A DNA stretch of 64,000 nucleotides from Paracoccaceae bacterium. Its GTDB lineage: Bacteria > Pseudomonadota > Alphaproteobacteria > Rhodobacterales > Rhodobacteraceae. Made by a program: the position numbers and the translations under genes. Shown here one piece after another: positions 27,284-35,312 of this stretch. The stretch lies in the NCBI GenBank assembly GCA_012103375.1, contig WLWX01000001.1, positions 3,080,492-3,144,491 of the forward strand. The letters are read 5' to 3'. Each line of letters begins with the position of its first letter. Position 1 is the first letter of the stretch. Below the pieces are notes generated by a model, which was not told where the DNA came from, searched no databases, and worked only from the letters and a program-made list of their open reading frames with translations.

Positions 27284-28396
27284 TCAGTCGGGGATTTCAA
27301 CGTCAACCCAGACCAGGCGGTGGCGCGAGGCTGCATCGGCCCGGGCCAATGCCGTCGGATCCTCGGGCCAAAAAACTCCGGCGTCGCGTACTGTCAGGTC
27401 GCGCGACGGCAGCACATAATCAACGCGCAGATTTCCCGGGGCATTACGGCCAGAGTCCGAGGCATCGGGCCAGTCCACCGTGTCCAGTGCCGGGTCACCG
27501 GCATGATCCGTGTTTGCGCCGCCTTGTCGCCGCGCGGCTTCAGCGCCGCCGGTCGATGCGGGCTTCGGGTCGTACAAGCGGTCATGGTTCAACAATGCGT
27601 TCAAAGCCCCGGGCAGACCGTCGCCATCAACGGGGTCAAGGTTCGCATCGCCCATCAGTACAAGCGGCCCCTGCGGTGGCGGCGGTGCCAATGTGCCGTC
27701 AAGCCAGCGCAGCCACAGGGCAGCCTCATCCCGGTTACGCAACCCGTTGCGATCCTCAGCGCCGTCAAAAACGGGTGGCGTGGCGTGAAACCCCAGAACC
27801 CAGACCGGCCCGCCCGGCACCGCCACCGGCACGCCCCAGTGACCCACCGATGACAGGCGTTGAACCGATTGCGCCCGAGCCGAGGGGAATGGTTTTCCAC
27901 CCCGCACAGGCAGCGTGGCGCCGGGCAGATCCTGCCACAAAAGACCCGAGAAATTCCGGACTGCACCGTTGTCGATTGGCCAGCGCGACAGCAGGGCCAT
28001 TGCGCCTTCGCCGGTGAAACGCCCGAATCCCTGCGCATCGCGCGGGCCGCCATAACGGCCATCTCCATCCAGATCGACGTCCGTCATCAGGCCGGAATTG
28101 GGACGCGGCGCAAAGCGATGCGGATAATTCGTTCCGGCGGTTGCCAGGGCCTCGGCCAGGGCCGCCAGCGCCAATCCGTCCAGATCCCAATCAAGCCCCG
28201 TCAGAAGCAGCACATCGGGGGATACGTCCGCGATGATTGCGACTACGGCGTCGATCTGCGGATCGTCTTTGCGCTCAATGTCTCGCAGAAGCAGGCCGGG
28301 GCCACGGCGGCTCAGGTCGGTATTGAAAGTTGCAAATCGCAGCGTTTCTGCAGCCGCGACACCGGGCCAGACGACCAGCGCTGCAACAGCGATCAG
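27284..28396 (-). CDS. Secreted endonuclease/exonuclease/phosphatase-family protein
   Basis: About 370 residues with an export-like N-terminus (LIAVAALVVWPGVAAAE) and an EEP-fold catalytic domain: LRFATFNTDL (metal-binding Asn), LLTGLDWDLDG, VLMGDANLDPVDGDG (Asp/Asn pair), NLRVDYVLPS (Asp) and SRHRLVWVDVE (catalytic His). It may act on DNA or phosphate esters in the periplasm. The start is unclear: the frame offers no ATG/GTG/TTG near the signal sequence. The given start is a CTG that overlaps the upstream stop in CTGA; a start at 28531 would add an unlikely 45 residues overlapping the upstream gene. Confidence 0.7.
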   Translation of the reverse strand: MIAVAALVVWPGVAAAETLRFATFNTDLSRRGPGLLLRDIERKDDPQIDAVVAIIADVSPDVLLLTGLDWDLDGLALAALAEALATAGTNYPHRFAPRPNSGLMTDVDLDGDGRYGGPRDAQGFGRFTGEGAMALLSRWPIDNGAVRNFSGLLWQDLPGATLPVRGGKPFPSARAQSVQRLSSVGHWGVPVAVPGGPVWVLGFHATPPVFDGAEDRNGLRNRDEAALWLRWLDGTLAPPPPQGPLVLMGDANLDPVDGDGLPGALNALLNHDRLYDPKPASTGGAEAARRQGGANTDHAGDPALDTVDWPDASDSGRNAPGNLRVDYVLPSRDLTVRDAGVFWPEDPTALARADAASRHRLVWVDVEIPD

Positions 28397-29232
28397 GCGG
28401 CTTGCATGATGCTTTCTTCGGCAAGGCTTGTCTGGCGGCGTTTGCCCTCGATCATTGCCGCAATGCGCCCCATCGCGATGCCGCGCATGAACAGAGAAAC
28501 CGGAAAAAAGGCCCATGCAGCAATAATCCAAATCAATGACTGCGGATTGTCCAGTGACACCGAACCAAACAGATCGGCGGCCGAGCGCATGATGGCCGGC
28601 ATCAGGAATGGTAGCAGAAAACCGGCAGCGATGTTGAATCTTGCGTCACGCTCCAACCGTTCGACGACATCGCCACCAGCGGTCGGGTCGAAGGTTGGCA
28701 GGTTGATCCAGACGTTGAAGCTGCCGGAACGCGCAGGCCAGCCATAGATGCGCAGCGACAGGATAAAGAACGCAAGCGATAGCAGTCCGATAAGAAAGCT
28801 CAGTCCAGCGGCACTGCGCACCAGTGCGATTTGTCCCGCGTCTGCGTTTTCAGGCAGCAGCAATGTGACCAGGCGCACCGGACTGTAAGGGAAGTCAACG
28901 CTGTGCCCGATGACTGCGCCAACTGCATGAACCAGATCCGTCAGCGGCGTTGGATCGCTATAGCCACGCACGATCAGCGCCAGGAACAGGACGGTCGCAA
29001 ACAGGCACAAGAAGCGGATGCGGTTGAACGGAGGCGCGTCACGGAACTCGATCAGGCAGGGATAGACCGGCGCGTATTCAAACAGTGTCAGCGCCGCGCC
29101 GAAAATGGCCACCAGCGCCACGATTTCCGCGCCTTCACCGGAAGAATTCGTCAGCAAGAGCGAGGGCATCGCGATCAGCAAGATCACGAACGCCGCACGG
29201 ACCAGTGCCCCGAATAGCCGAATAATCACCAC
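28393..29232 (-). CDS. Multi-pass membrane protein of unknown function
   Basis: A 279-residue protein with about seven hydrophobic segments, such as AAFVILLIAMPSLLL near the start, ALVAIFGAALTLFEYAPV, and LIWIIAAWAFFPVSLFM near the end. The C-terminus is cytoplasmic-like and charged (IEGKRRQTSLAEES). I do not recognise a family. It overlaps the EEP-family gene at its stop, suggesting coupling. Confidence 0.6.
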   Translation of the reverse strand: MVIIRLFGALVRAAFVILLIAMPSLLLTNSSGEGAEIVALVAIFGAALTLFEYAPVYPCLIEFRDAPPFNRIRFLCLFATVLFLALIVRGYSDPTPLTDLVHAVGAVIGHSVDFPYSPVRLVTLLLPENADAGQIALVRSAAGLSFLIGLLSLAFFILSLRIYGWPARSGSFNVWINLPTFDPTAGGDVVERLERDARFNIAAGFLLPFLMPAIMRSAADLFGSVSLDNPQSLIWIIAAWAFFPVSLFMRGIAMGRIAAMIEGKRRQTSLAEESIMQAA

Positions 29233-29443
29233 CTACACCCCTCATGCCGGTCGAAGACGATACGATGCCGTCCCCTTGTTCCGAGATGAATCCGCTGGCC
29301 TGGGCAGGGCGGCCAACAGCTTGCCTCAATCCTGCCACATTCTTGCCAACATTCACTTCGAAACGCAACAACCTGATATCTATCCCCTTTTATCGGGGCG
29401 CTTTGAGGGAAAAACTGGTGCGGCTTTGCATCAACAACAAAGC

Positions 29444-29474
29444 AGAAAAAAGGCGGCCTGGTAGCCGCCTTTTC
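29444..29474 (-). terminator. Rho-independent terminator after leuD
   Basis: On the minus strand a GC-rich stem (AGGCGGC/GCCGCCT, loop of six) is followed by a run of T residues. It lies 20 bp beyond the leuD stop and separates leuCD from the membrane protein gene. Confidence 0.85.
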
Positions 29475-29495
29475 AACCAGAGATAGATATTGTGG

Positions 29496-30101
29496 TCAGG
29501 CCCAGGGACGGGCGGCCTGCGCCTGTGCCTCAAACGCATCGATCGAGGCCGCCTTTTCCATCGTCAGGCCGATATCGTCCAAGCCGTTCAGAAGGCAGTG
29601 TTTTTTGAACGAGTCGAGCTCGAAGGTCGCCACCTCGCCGTCCGAGGTTGTGACGGTCTGCGCCTCCAGATCGACCGATATCCGTGCGTTCGCGCCCTTT
29701 TCTGCGTCCTTCATCAACACGTCGACCACGTCCTGCGGCAGCGCGATCGGCAGAATCCCGTTCTTGAAACAGTTGTTGTAGAAGATGTCGGCAAAGCTGG
29801 GCGCGATGACACAGCGAATCCCGAAGTCGAGCAGCGCCCAGGGCGCATGTTCGCGGGATGAGCCACAGCCGAAGTTGTCGCCTGCCACCAGAATCTCGGC
29901 CTCGCGATAGGCGGGCTGATTGAGGACGAAGCCGGGGATTTCTTTGCCGTCATCGTCAAACCGCATCTCGTCAAACAGGTTCGCCCCAAGGCCCGAGCGT
30001 TTGATGGTCTTCAGGAATTGCTTGGGGATGATCATGTCGGTGTCGACGTTGATCAGGGGCATCGGGGCTGCGATGCCCGTGAGGGTTGTGAATTTTTGCA
30101 T
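29496..30101 (-). CDS. leuD: 3-isopropylmalate dehydratase small subunit
   Basis: A 201-residue swivelling subunit that completes the active site of isopropylmalate isomerase with LeuC. It starts [16 protein letters not shown]; motifs are [14 protein letters not shown] and [20 protein letters not shown], and the tail runs [11 protein letters not shown]. The frame is open 21 codons further upstream, but those codons come from the CATATG repeat region and are not conserved, so the ATG at 30101 is chosen. Lies 90 bp after leuC. Confidence 0.97.
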   Translation of the reverse strand: MQKFTTLTGIAAPMPLINVDTDMIIPKQFLKTIKRSGLGANLFDEMRFDDDGKEIPGFVLNQPAYREAEILVAGDNFGCGSSREHAPWALLDFGIRCVIAPSFADIFYNNCFKNGILPIALPQDVVDVLMKDAEKGANARISVDLEAQTVTTSDGEVATFELDSFKKHCLLNGLDDIGLTMEKAASIDAFEAQAQAARPWA

Positions 30102-30139
30102 GTCAGTGGCCTCCGGCCCGGAATTGGCGATGTGAATGG

Positions 30140-30167
30140 CATATGATCGCCATATGAACGGCATATG
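30140..30167. repeat. Three CATATG boxes at 11-bp spacing between leuC and leuD
   Basis: CATATG occurs at 30140, 30151 and 30162, exactly 11 bp apart, as a short tandem repeat of CATATGAWCGS. It lies in the leuC-leuD spacer and adds spurious upstream start codons to the leuD frame. Confidence 0.8.
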
Positions 30168-30191
30168 AGTTTTGCGTGTGTGTCGCGCGCA

Positions 30192-31595
30192 TCACATCAC
30201 CTCGCGTACATCGGTCAGCCGCCCGGTAATCGCCGCCGCTGCGGCCATTCCCGGTGAGACGAGGTGCGTCCTCCCACCCCGGCCCTGACGGCCTTCGAAA
30301 TTGCGGTTGGAGGTCGCCGCACAGCGTTCCTGCGGGGCCAGTTGGTCGGGGTTCATCGCCAGGCACATGGAACAGCCTGCCAGCCGCCATTCGAACCCGG
30401 CCTCTTTGAAGATATCGGCCAGACCCTCTTCTTCAGCCTGGGCGCGCACGAGGCCGGAACCGGGCACGACCATGGCGCGTTTCACCGCGATCTTCTTGCC
30501 CTTCATGATCTCGGCGGCGGCGCGCAGGTCTTCGATCCGACCGTTGGTGCACGACCCGATAAAGACGGTGTCGATCTCGATCTCACTCAGCGGGGTGCCA
30601 GGCGTCAGCCCCATGTAGTCGAGCGAGCGTTGCACCGCCTCAACCTTGCCACCTTCGAAATCACCCGGGGCGGGGACTGTCGCGGTGATCGGCAGGACAT
30701 CTTCCGGGCTGGTGCCCCAGGTGACGACGGGGGCGATATCTTCGCCCTTGATCGTCAGCACCTTGTCGAAATGCGCGCCTTCGTCGGTGAACAGGGTCTT
30801 CCAATAGGTCAGCGCAGCCTCCCACGCGGCGCCCTTCGGGGCGTGCGGGCGACCTTTGACGTAGTCGAACGTCTTTTCGTCCGGCGCGATCAGCCCGGCG
30901 CGTGCCCCGCCTTCGATCGCCATGTTGCAGACTGTCATCCGCCCTTCCATGGACAGATCACGGATCGCCTCGCCACAATATTCGATCACGTATCCGGTGC
31001 CGCCGGCGGTACCGGTTTCACCGATCACCGAAAGCGTGATGTCCTTGGCCGTTACACCGGGGCGCAGTTTGCCGGTGATCTCGACCTTCATGTTCTTCGA
31101 TTTCTTCTGGATCAGCGTCTGGGTGGCCAGGACGTGTTCCACCTCGGACGTGCCGATGCCGTGGGCCAGTGCGCCAAAGGCCCCGTGGGTCGCCGTGTGG
31201 CTGTCTCCGCAGACCACGGTCGTACCCGGCAGGGTCCAGCCCTGTTCCGGCCCGACGATGTGGACGATGCCCTGACGGACGTCGCTGACAGGGTAGTAAT
31301 GGATGCCGAAATCACGCGCGTTCTTGTCGAGCGCGGCAACCTGAATGGCGCTGTCTTCGGTCATGTTCTTGGGGTCATCGCGCCCCGGCGTTGTGGGCAC
31401 GTTGTGGTCCGGCACGGCAATGGTCTTTTCCGGAGCGCGCACTTTGCGCCCCGTCATCCGCAACCCTTCGAACGCCTGCGGGCTGGTCACTTCGTGAACC
31501 AGATGGCGGTCAATATACAACAGGCAGGTGCCGTCGTCGGCTTCATGGGCGACATGGTCGTCCCAGATTTTATCATAGAGCGTCTTGGGGGACAT
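30192..31595 (-). CDS. leuC: 3-isopropylmalate dehydratase large subunit
   Basis: A 467-residue aconitase-family protein that converts 2- to 3-isopropylmalate with LeuD. It carries the [4Fe-4S] cysteines in [10 protein letters not shown] and [12 protein letters not shown] and the family segments [21 protein letters not shown] and [11 protein letters not shown]. The ATG at 31595 has a GGGAGTGG ribosome site just upstream and is preferred over the in-frame codon three triplets earlier. A terminator-like hairpin sits about 190 nt upstream. Confidence 0.97.
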   Translation of the reverse strand: MSPKTLYDKIWDDHVAHEADDGTCLLYIDRHLVHEVTSPQAFEGLRMTGRKVRAPEKTIAVPDHNVPTTPGRDDPKNMTEDSAIQVAALDKNARDFGIHYYPVSDVRQGIVHIVGPEQGWTLPGTTVVCGDSHTATHGAFGALAHGIGTSEVEHVLATQTLIQKKSKNMKVEITGKLRPGVTAKDITLSVIGETGTAGGTGYVIEYCGEAIRDLSMEGRMTVCNMAIEGGARAGLIAPDEKTFDYVKGRPHAPKGAAWEAALTYWKTLFTDEGAHFDKVLTIKGEDIAPVVTWGTSPEDVLPITATVPAPGDFEGGKVEAVQRSLDYMGLTPGTPLSEIEIDTVFIGSCTNGRIEDLRAAAEIMKGKKIAVKRAMVVPGSGLVRAQAEEEGLADIFKEAGFEWRLAGCSMCLAMNPDQLAPQERCAATSNRNFEGRQGRGGRTHLVSPGMAAAAAITGRLTDVREVM

Positions 31596-31604
31596 TTGGT
31601 CCAC

Positions 31605-32019
31605 TCCCGTTCAGAATGTCGAAAAATCAGGTGTCGTCGGGCGTGCGCAGGTCAGCCCCGTGCAAGGACTGAACAGGTCGCGCCGAAAAACCGCCAGGGC
31701 AGGCGGGCGCGGTCATCCATATCGAATATCGCTGTCATGGGGCGCAGGTGTACAGCGGTGGCTGCGCAACCTCAAGCCGGGAAGAAAAAAGCCCCGGGCG
31801 CTGGGCGCGTCCGGGGCAAGGTGGCAGAGTGGGAGGTGGAAACCGGGTCTTTGGCGCGCGCAGGCTCTGCTTCCTTTGCGCGCGCTGTTCGGGAATAGGT
31901 CGCGCCGGGTTGCCGGATGGTTCAAAGAAATTCGCGCAAGGCCGCGTCGATGTCATGGTGAATGCCTTGTTCGCAGCCCCCAGCCCGTGCAGATTGGCAT
32001 CAGGCACTGGAGCGCGAGA
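31605..32019. other. Divergent intergenic region between leuC and mscS
   Basis: About 415 bp without a supported gene. It should contain the leuC promoter and leader (minus strand) and the mscS promoter (plus strand). A 28-codon minus-strand frame, MTAIFDMDDRARLPWRFF..., is present at 31650-31737, but nothing shows it is translated. No run of Leu codons of the classical attenuator type was found. Confidence 0.4.
31781..31817 (-). terminator. leuC leader: Intrinsic terminator or attenuator in the leuC leader
   Basis: On the minus strand GCCCCGG pairs with CCGGGGC around a 13-nt loop and is followed by TTTTTTCTTC. It stands about 190 nt before the leuC start with no supported gene upstream of it on that strand, so premature termination in the leu leader is a fair inference. 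Confidence 0.6.
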
Positions 32020-33381
32020 ATGGAACCGACAACCGAGGCACAGGCGCAACCGGCACTGACGCCAATTCTGGATCGGCTGATGGACCTTGCAGGCGATGCT
32101 GAAGGGTTCGCGCAAGGCCTGCTGCGGCCGTGGCAGTTGTATCAGCTGGCCATCATTGTCGTCTGCTTTGTGATCGCCGAATTGCTGCGCCGCTGGGTTG
32201 GCCCGAAAATGCACGCGTGGATGCGCACGCTGGAGGGTTGGCCAAAGTGGCGGCTGCGGGTGCTTTTGACCATTCACCGCCGGCTGCGGTTGATTTTCCT
32301 GGTGATCGTCCTCTGGGCCGTTGTCACCGCGATGCGCGAGGTGACCTGGCCGTCACGCAGTTATCTGATCGGCATCGCCGCCTCTTTGGCGCTGGGCTGG
32401 CTGGGCGTGGTGCTGGCGGCGCGGTTGATCCGCAACAGCGCGCTGCGGACCATGGTACGCTGGGGGCTGTGGATCTGGGTCACGCTTTATATCCTGGGCC
32501 TGACCGAGGATGCGGCGGCCGTACTGGACAGCGCCGCCATCAAATTCGGCGATTTTCGCCTGACAGCGCTGGCAATTCTGAAAGCGCTGGTGGTGACCGG
32601 CGTGCTGTTTGTCGGGGCGCGGCTGGTCTCGCAAAGTTTGTCAGGGCGCATCAAACAGGTCGAGGAAATCTCGCCCTCGATGCAGGTTCTGACCACCAAG
32701 GCGTTGCAAATCTCGCTTTATGGTGGTGCGTTCTTCATTGGCTTGAAGGCGGTCGGGTTCGATCTGACCGGGCTGGCGGTGCTGTCTGGTGCCATCGGCC
32801 TGGGGCTGGGTTTCGGATTGCAGAAGGTGGTGTCGAACCTGGTGTCTGGCATCATCATCCTGCTGGACAAGTCGATCAAGCCGGGCGACGTGATTTCGCT
32901 GGGCGAAACTTTCGGCTGGATCAATGCGCTGGGCGCGCGCTATGTCAGCGTGGTCACCCGCGACGGCAAGGAATACCTGATCCCGAACGAGGATCTGATC
33001 ACCGGGCAGGTGGTCAACTGGTCCCATTCGAACCAGTTCGTGCGCCTCGATATTTATTTCGGGACCGCCTATGACGACGATCCGCACGCGGTGCGCCGGA
33101 TCGCGATCGAGGCGGCGCAGAAATGCGACCGGGTGCTCAGCCATAGGCCAACAGTTTGTCATATCGTCGGGTTTGGCGACAGTTCCGTTGACTACATCCT
33201 GCGGTTCTGGATCACCGATCCGACCGGCGGGCTGACCAATATTCGCGGCAATGTCTATCTGGCGCTTTGGGATGCGTTTCAGGAACACGGTATTTCGATC
33301 CCCTTCCCGCAGCGCGAGGTCAAAGTGCTGGAGGGCAGCACGCTGGCCACGTCTTCGGGCGCTGGGAAAAACCCGGCCTGA
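32020..33381 (+). CDS. MscS-family mechanosensitive channel
   Basis: A 453-residue inner-membrane protein. After about 45 soluble residues come four or more transmembrane segments. The MscS signature follows: the pore helix and beta domain AIGLGLGFGLQKVVSNLVSG and IILLDKSIKPGDVISLGETFGWI, then the KEYLIPNEDLITGQVVNWS segment and a C-terminal alpha/beta domain. It releases solutes under osmotic down-shock. The start MEPTTEAQAQ at 32020 has GGAG about 10 nt upstream; the longer open frame from 31585 overlaps leuC and its leader and is rejected. Precedes tamAB. Confidence 0.9.
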   Translation: MEPTTEAQAQPALTPILDRLMDLAGDAEGFAQGLLRPWQLYQLAIIVVCFVIAELLRRWVGPKMHAWMRTLEGWPKWRLRVLLTIHRRLRLIFLVIVLWAVVTAMREVTWPSRSYLIGIAASLALGWLGVVLAARLIRNSALRTMVRWGLWIWVTLYILGLTEDAAAVLDSAAIKFGDFRLTALAILKALVVTGVLFVGARLVSQSLSGRIKQVEEISPSMQVLTTKALQISLYGGAFFIGLKAVGFDLTGLAVLSGAIGLGLGFGLQKVVSNLVSGIIILLDKSIKPGDVISLGETFGWINALGARYVSVVTRDGKEYLIPNEDLITGQVVNWSHSNQFVRLDIYFGTAYDDDPHAVRRIAIEAAQKCDRVLSHRPTVCHIVGFGDSSVDYILRFWITDPTGGLTNIRGNVYLALWDAFQEHGISIPFPQREVKVLEGSTLATSSGAGKNPA

Positions 33382-33461
33382 TTTCGCCTGTGACAGCATT
33401 GATCTGTGGCGCAAATCTGCCAGTCGTATAGAAACGTCCGGTGACAGGAGGACGATCTGGC

Positions 33462-35312
33462 GTGACGAGTGCGACCGTGGGGGCAACCACGGGTCCTATC
33501 GCTGGGAAGAAAAAACACCGGTGGGGCCGAACGCTCCTTGCCGGTGCCTGTTCGCTTGGCATTCTGGTGGCCCCGCCCAGCGGCGCGTTTGAACAGCTGA
33601 CGTTTGACACTGCGGGCGCGCCGGATGACCTGGAGGTTGCGCTGCGCGCCTCAAGCGTATTGCTGGTGGCCAAGGCCGAGGGGGCGACTGATCCCGATGC
33701 GTTGCTGGCAACCGCACGGGCCGATTATCAGCGCCTGATCGCGGCGCTTTATGAGCACGGGTTTTACGGTGGCGTGATCTCGATCAGACTGAACGGGGTC
33801 GAGGTGTCAACGATATCCCCGGCGCAGCGGATTGGCGCGATTGAACGCATCGACGTCTCGGTCGATCCCGGCCCGCTTTATACATTCAGCCGAACCGAGG
33901 TTTCGCCTGTGGCACCGGCTACGGATCTGGACGCGGGGTTTCGTGTCGGCGCGCCAGCGGGTTGGCGGGCCATTCGTCTGTCGGCGCGCGCGGCCATTGA
34001 TGGTTGGCGCGATCAGGGCCACGCCAAGGCGGATGTGGCCGATCAGCGGATCATGGCGCAGCATGATGGTGACACGGTTGCGGTCGACTTGACCATGGCG
34101 CCGGGGCCGCTGGTCCGGTTCGGTACCTTTCACCTGAGCGCGCCGTCCTACGTGCGCGCCGAACGCATTGCCCAGATTGCCGGTTTTCCGACCGGGCAAG
34201 TGTTCAGCCCAGCCGAAACCGAAGTTGCCGCCGCGCGCTTGCGCCGCACCGGCGCATTTCGGGCGGTGCGCTTTCAGGAGGCCGACAGCCTTGGCCCCGG
34301 CAACACGCTGGACCATGAATTGCAACTTATCGACGCGAAACCGCGCCGATTGGGCTTTGGGGCCGAAGTATCGTCAAGCGATGGCGCAATGATGTCGGCG
34401 TTCTGGATGCACCGGAACCTGTTTGGCGGCGCCGAACGGTTGCGGATCGAGGGCGAGGTATCCAGCATCGACGGCGCGACCGGTGGCACCGATTGGGTGC
34501 TGCGCGGCGATTTCCGCCGCCCCGGCACCTATCACCCGGATATGACGTTTTTCACCACGGCCGAGCTGGAGCATCTGGAAGAGCCGGACTTCACGGCCAA
34601 CAGTGCCGAGGTCACCTTCGGGCTGGACCGCATCATCTCGCCCGAGTTGACGGTGTCGGCTGGGGCCGGGTTGCGCTGGGTCTCGGTCGAGGATGGTTCG
34701 GGCGATATTGATTACACGCATCTGCGGTTTCCGATCACGGCCACCTATGACACCCGCAGCGATCCGCTGAGCCCGACCGCCGGGCATTATGTCTATGCCG
34801 AGGCGACGCCATTTGTCGGTCTGGACGGATCAGCCAGTGGCGCGCGGCTGGAGTTTGATGGGCGCAGCTATCGCGGTGTCGGCGCAGCGGATCGTGTCGT
34901 GCTGGCCGGGCGGGTACAGTTCGGGACCATCGCCGGGGCGGATTTGCCAGAGGTTCCAAACGACGACCGGTTTTATTCCGGCGGGCAGGAAACGGTGCGC
35001 GGGCAGGGCTATCAATCGCTGGATTTCGATCTGGGCGGCGGCGTCAGCAGTGGCGGCGCGTCATTCGCGACCGTTTCGGGTGAGGCACGGGTACAGGTTA
35101 CCGACAAATTGCAACTGGTCGGATTCGCCGACTACGGCGCAATCTATCGCGAGGGCTGGCTGGACGGCGCGGGCAAGGACCACGCCGGGGCCGGGATCGG
35201 CGCGCGTTATGAAACGCGCTTTGGCCCTGTGCGTCTGGATATCGCCACGCCGGTCAGCGGTGGCGACAGTGGCGATCTGTTCTTCTACCTCGGCTTCGGG
35301 CAGGCGTTCTGA
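33462..35312 (+). CDS. tamA: Outer-membrane assembly protein TamA (BamA/Omp85 family)
   Basis: About 616 residues. After a basic start comes a signal-like segment (LLAGACSLGILVAPPSGA), then POTRA-type repeats with ALYEHGFYGGVISIRLNG and LRRTGAFRAVRFQEAD, then the C-terminal 16-strand barrel (surface antigen D15), including RSDPLSPTAGHYVYAEA, YSGGQETVRGQGYQS and the terminal DLFFYLGFGQAF ending in Phe. A GTG start at 33462 is chosen because AGGAGG lies 10 nt upstream; GTG at 33441 is the alternative. The stop overlaps the tamB start (TGATG), as expected for the TamAB complex. Confidence 0.9.
   Translation: MTSATVGATTGPIAGKKKHRWGRTLLAGACSLGILVAPPSGAFEQLTFDTAGAPDDLEVALRASSVLLVAKAEGATDPDALLATARADYQRLIAALYEHGFYGGVISIRLNGVEVSTISPAQRIGAIERIDVSVDPGPLYTFSRTEVSPVAPATDLDAGFRVGAPAGWRAIRLSARAAIDGWRDQGHAKADVADQRIMAQHDGDTVAVDLTMAPGPLVRFGTFHLSAPSYVRAERIAQIAGFPTGQVFSPAETEVAAARLRRTGAFRAVRFQEADSLGPGNTLDHELQLIDAKPRRLGFGAEVSSSDGAMMSAFWMHRNLFGGAERLRIEGEVSSIDGATGGTDWVLRGDFRRPGTYHPDMTFFTTAELEHLEEPDFTANSAEVTFGLDRIISPELTVSAGAGLRWVSVEDGSGDIDYTHLRFPITATYDTRSDPLSPTAGHYVYAEATPFVGLDGSASGARLEFDGRSYRGVGAADRVVLAGRVQFGTIAGADLPEVPNDDRFYSGGQETVRGQGYQSLDFDLGGGVSSGGASFATVSGEARVQVTDKLQLVGFADYGAIYREGWLDGAGKDHAGAGIGARYETRFGPVRLDIATPVSGGDSGDLFFYLGFGQAF

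Noticed and set aside
30264..31898. 544-codon plus-strand open frame opposite leuC
   Set aside because: leuC on the other strand has all family motifs; the antisense frame is a composition artefact.
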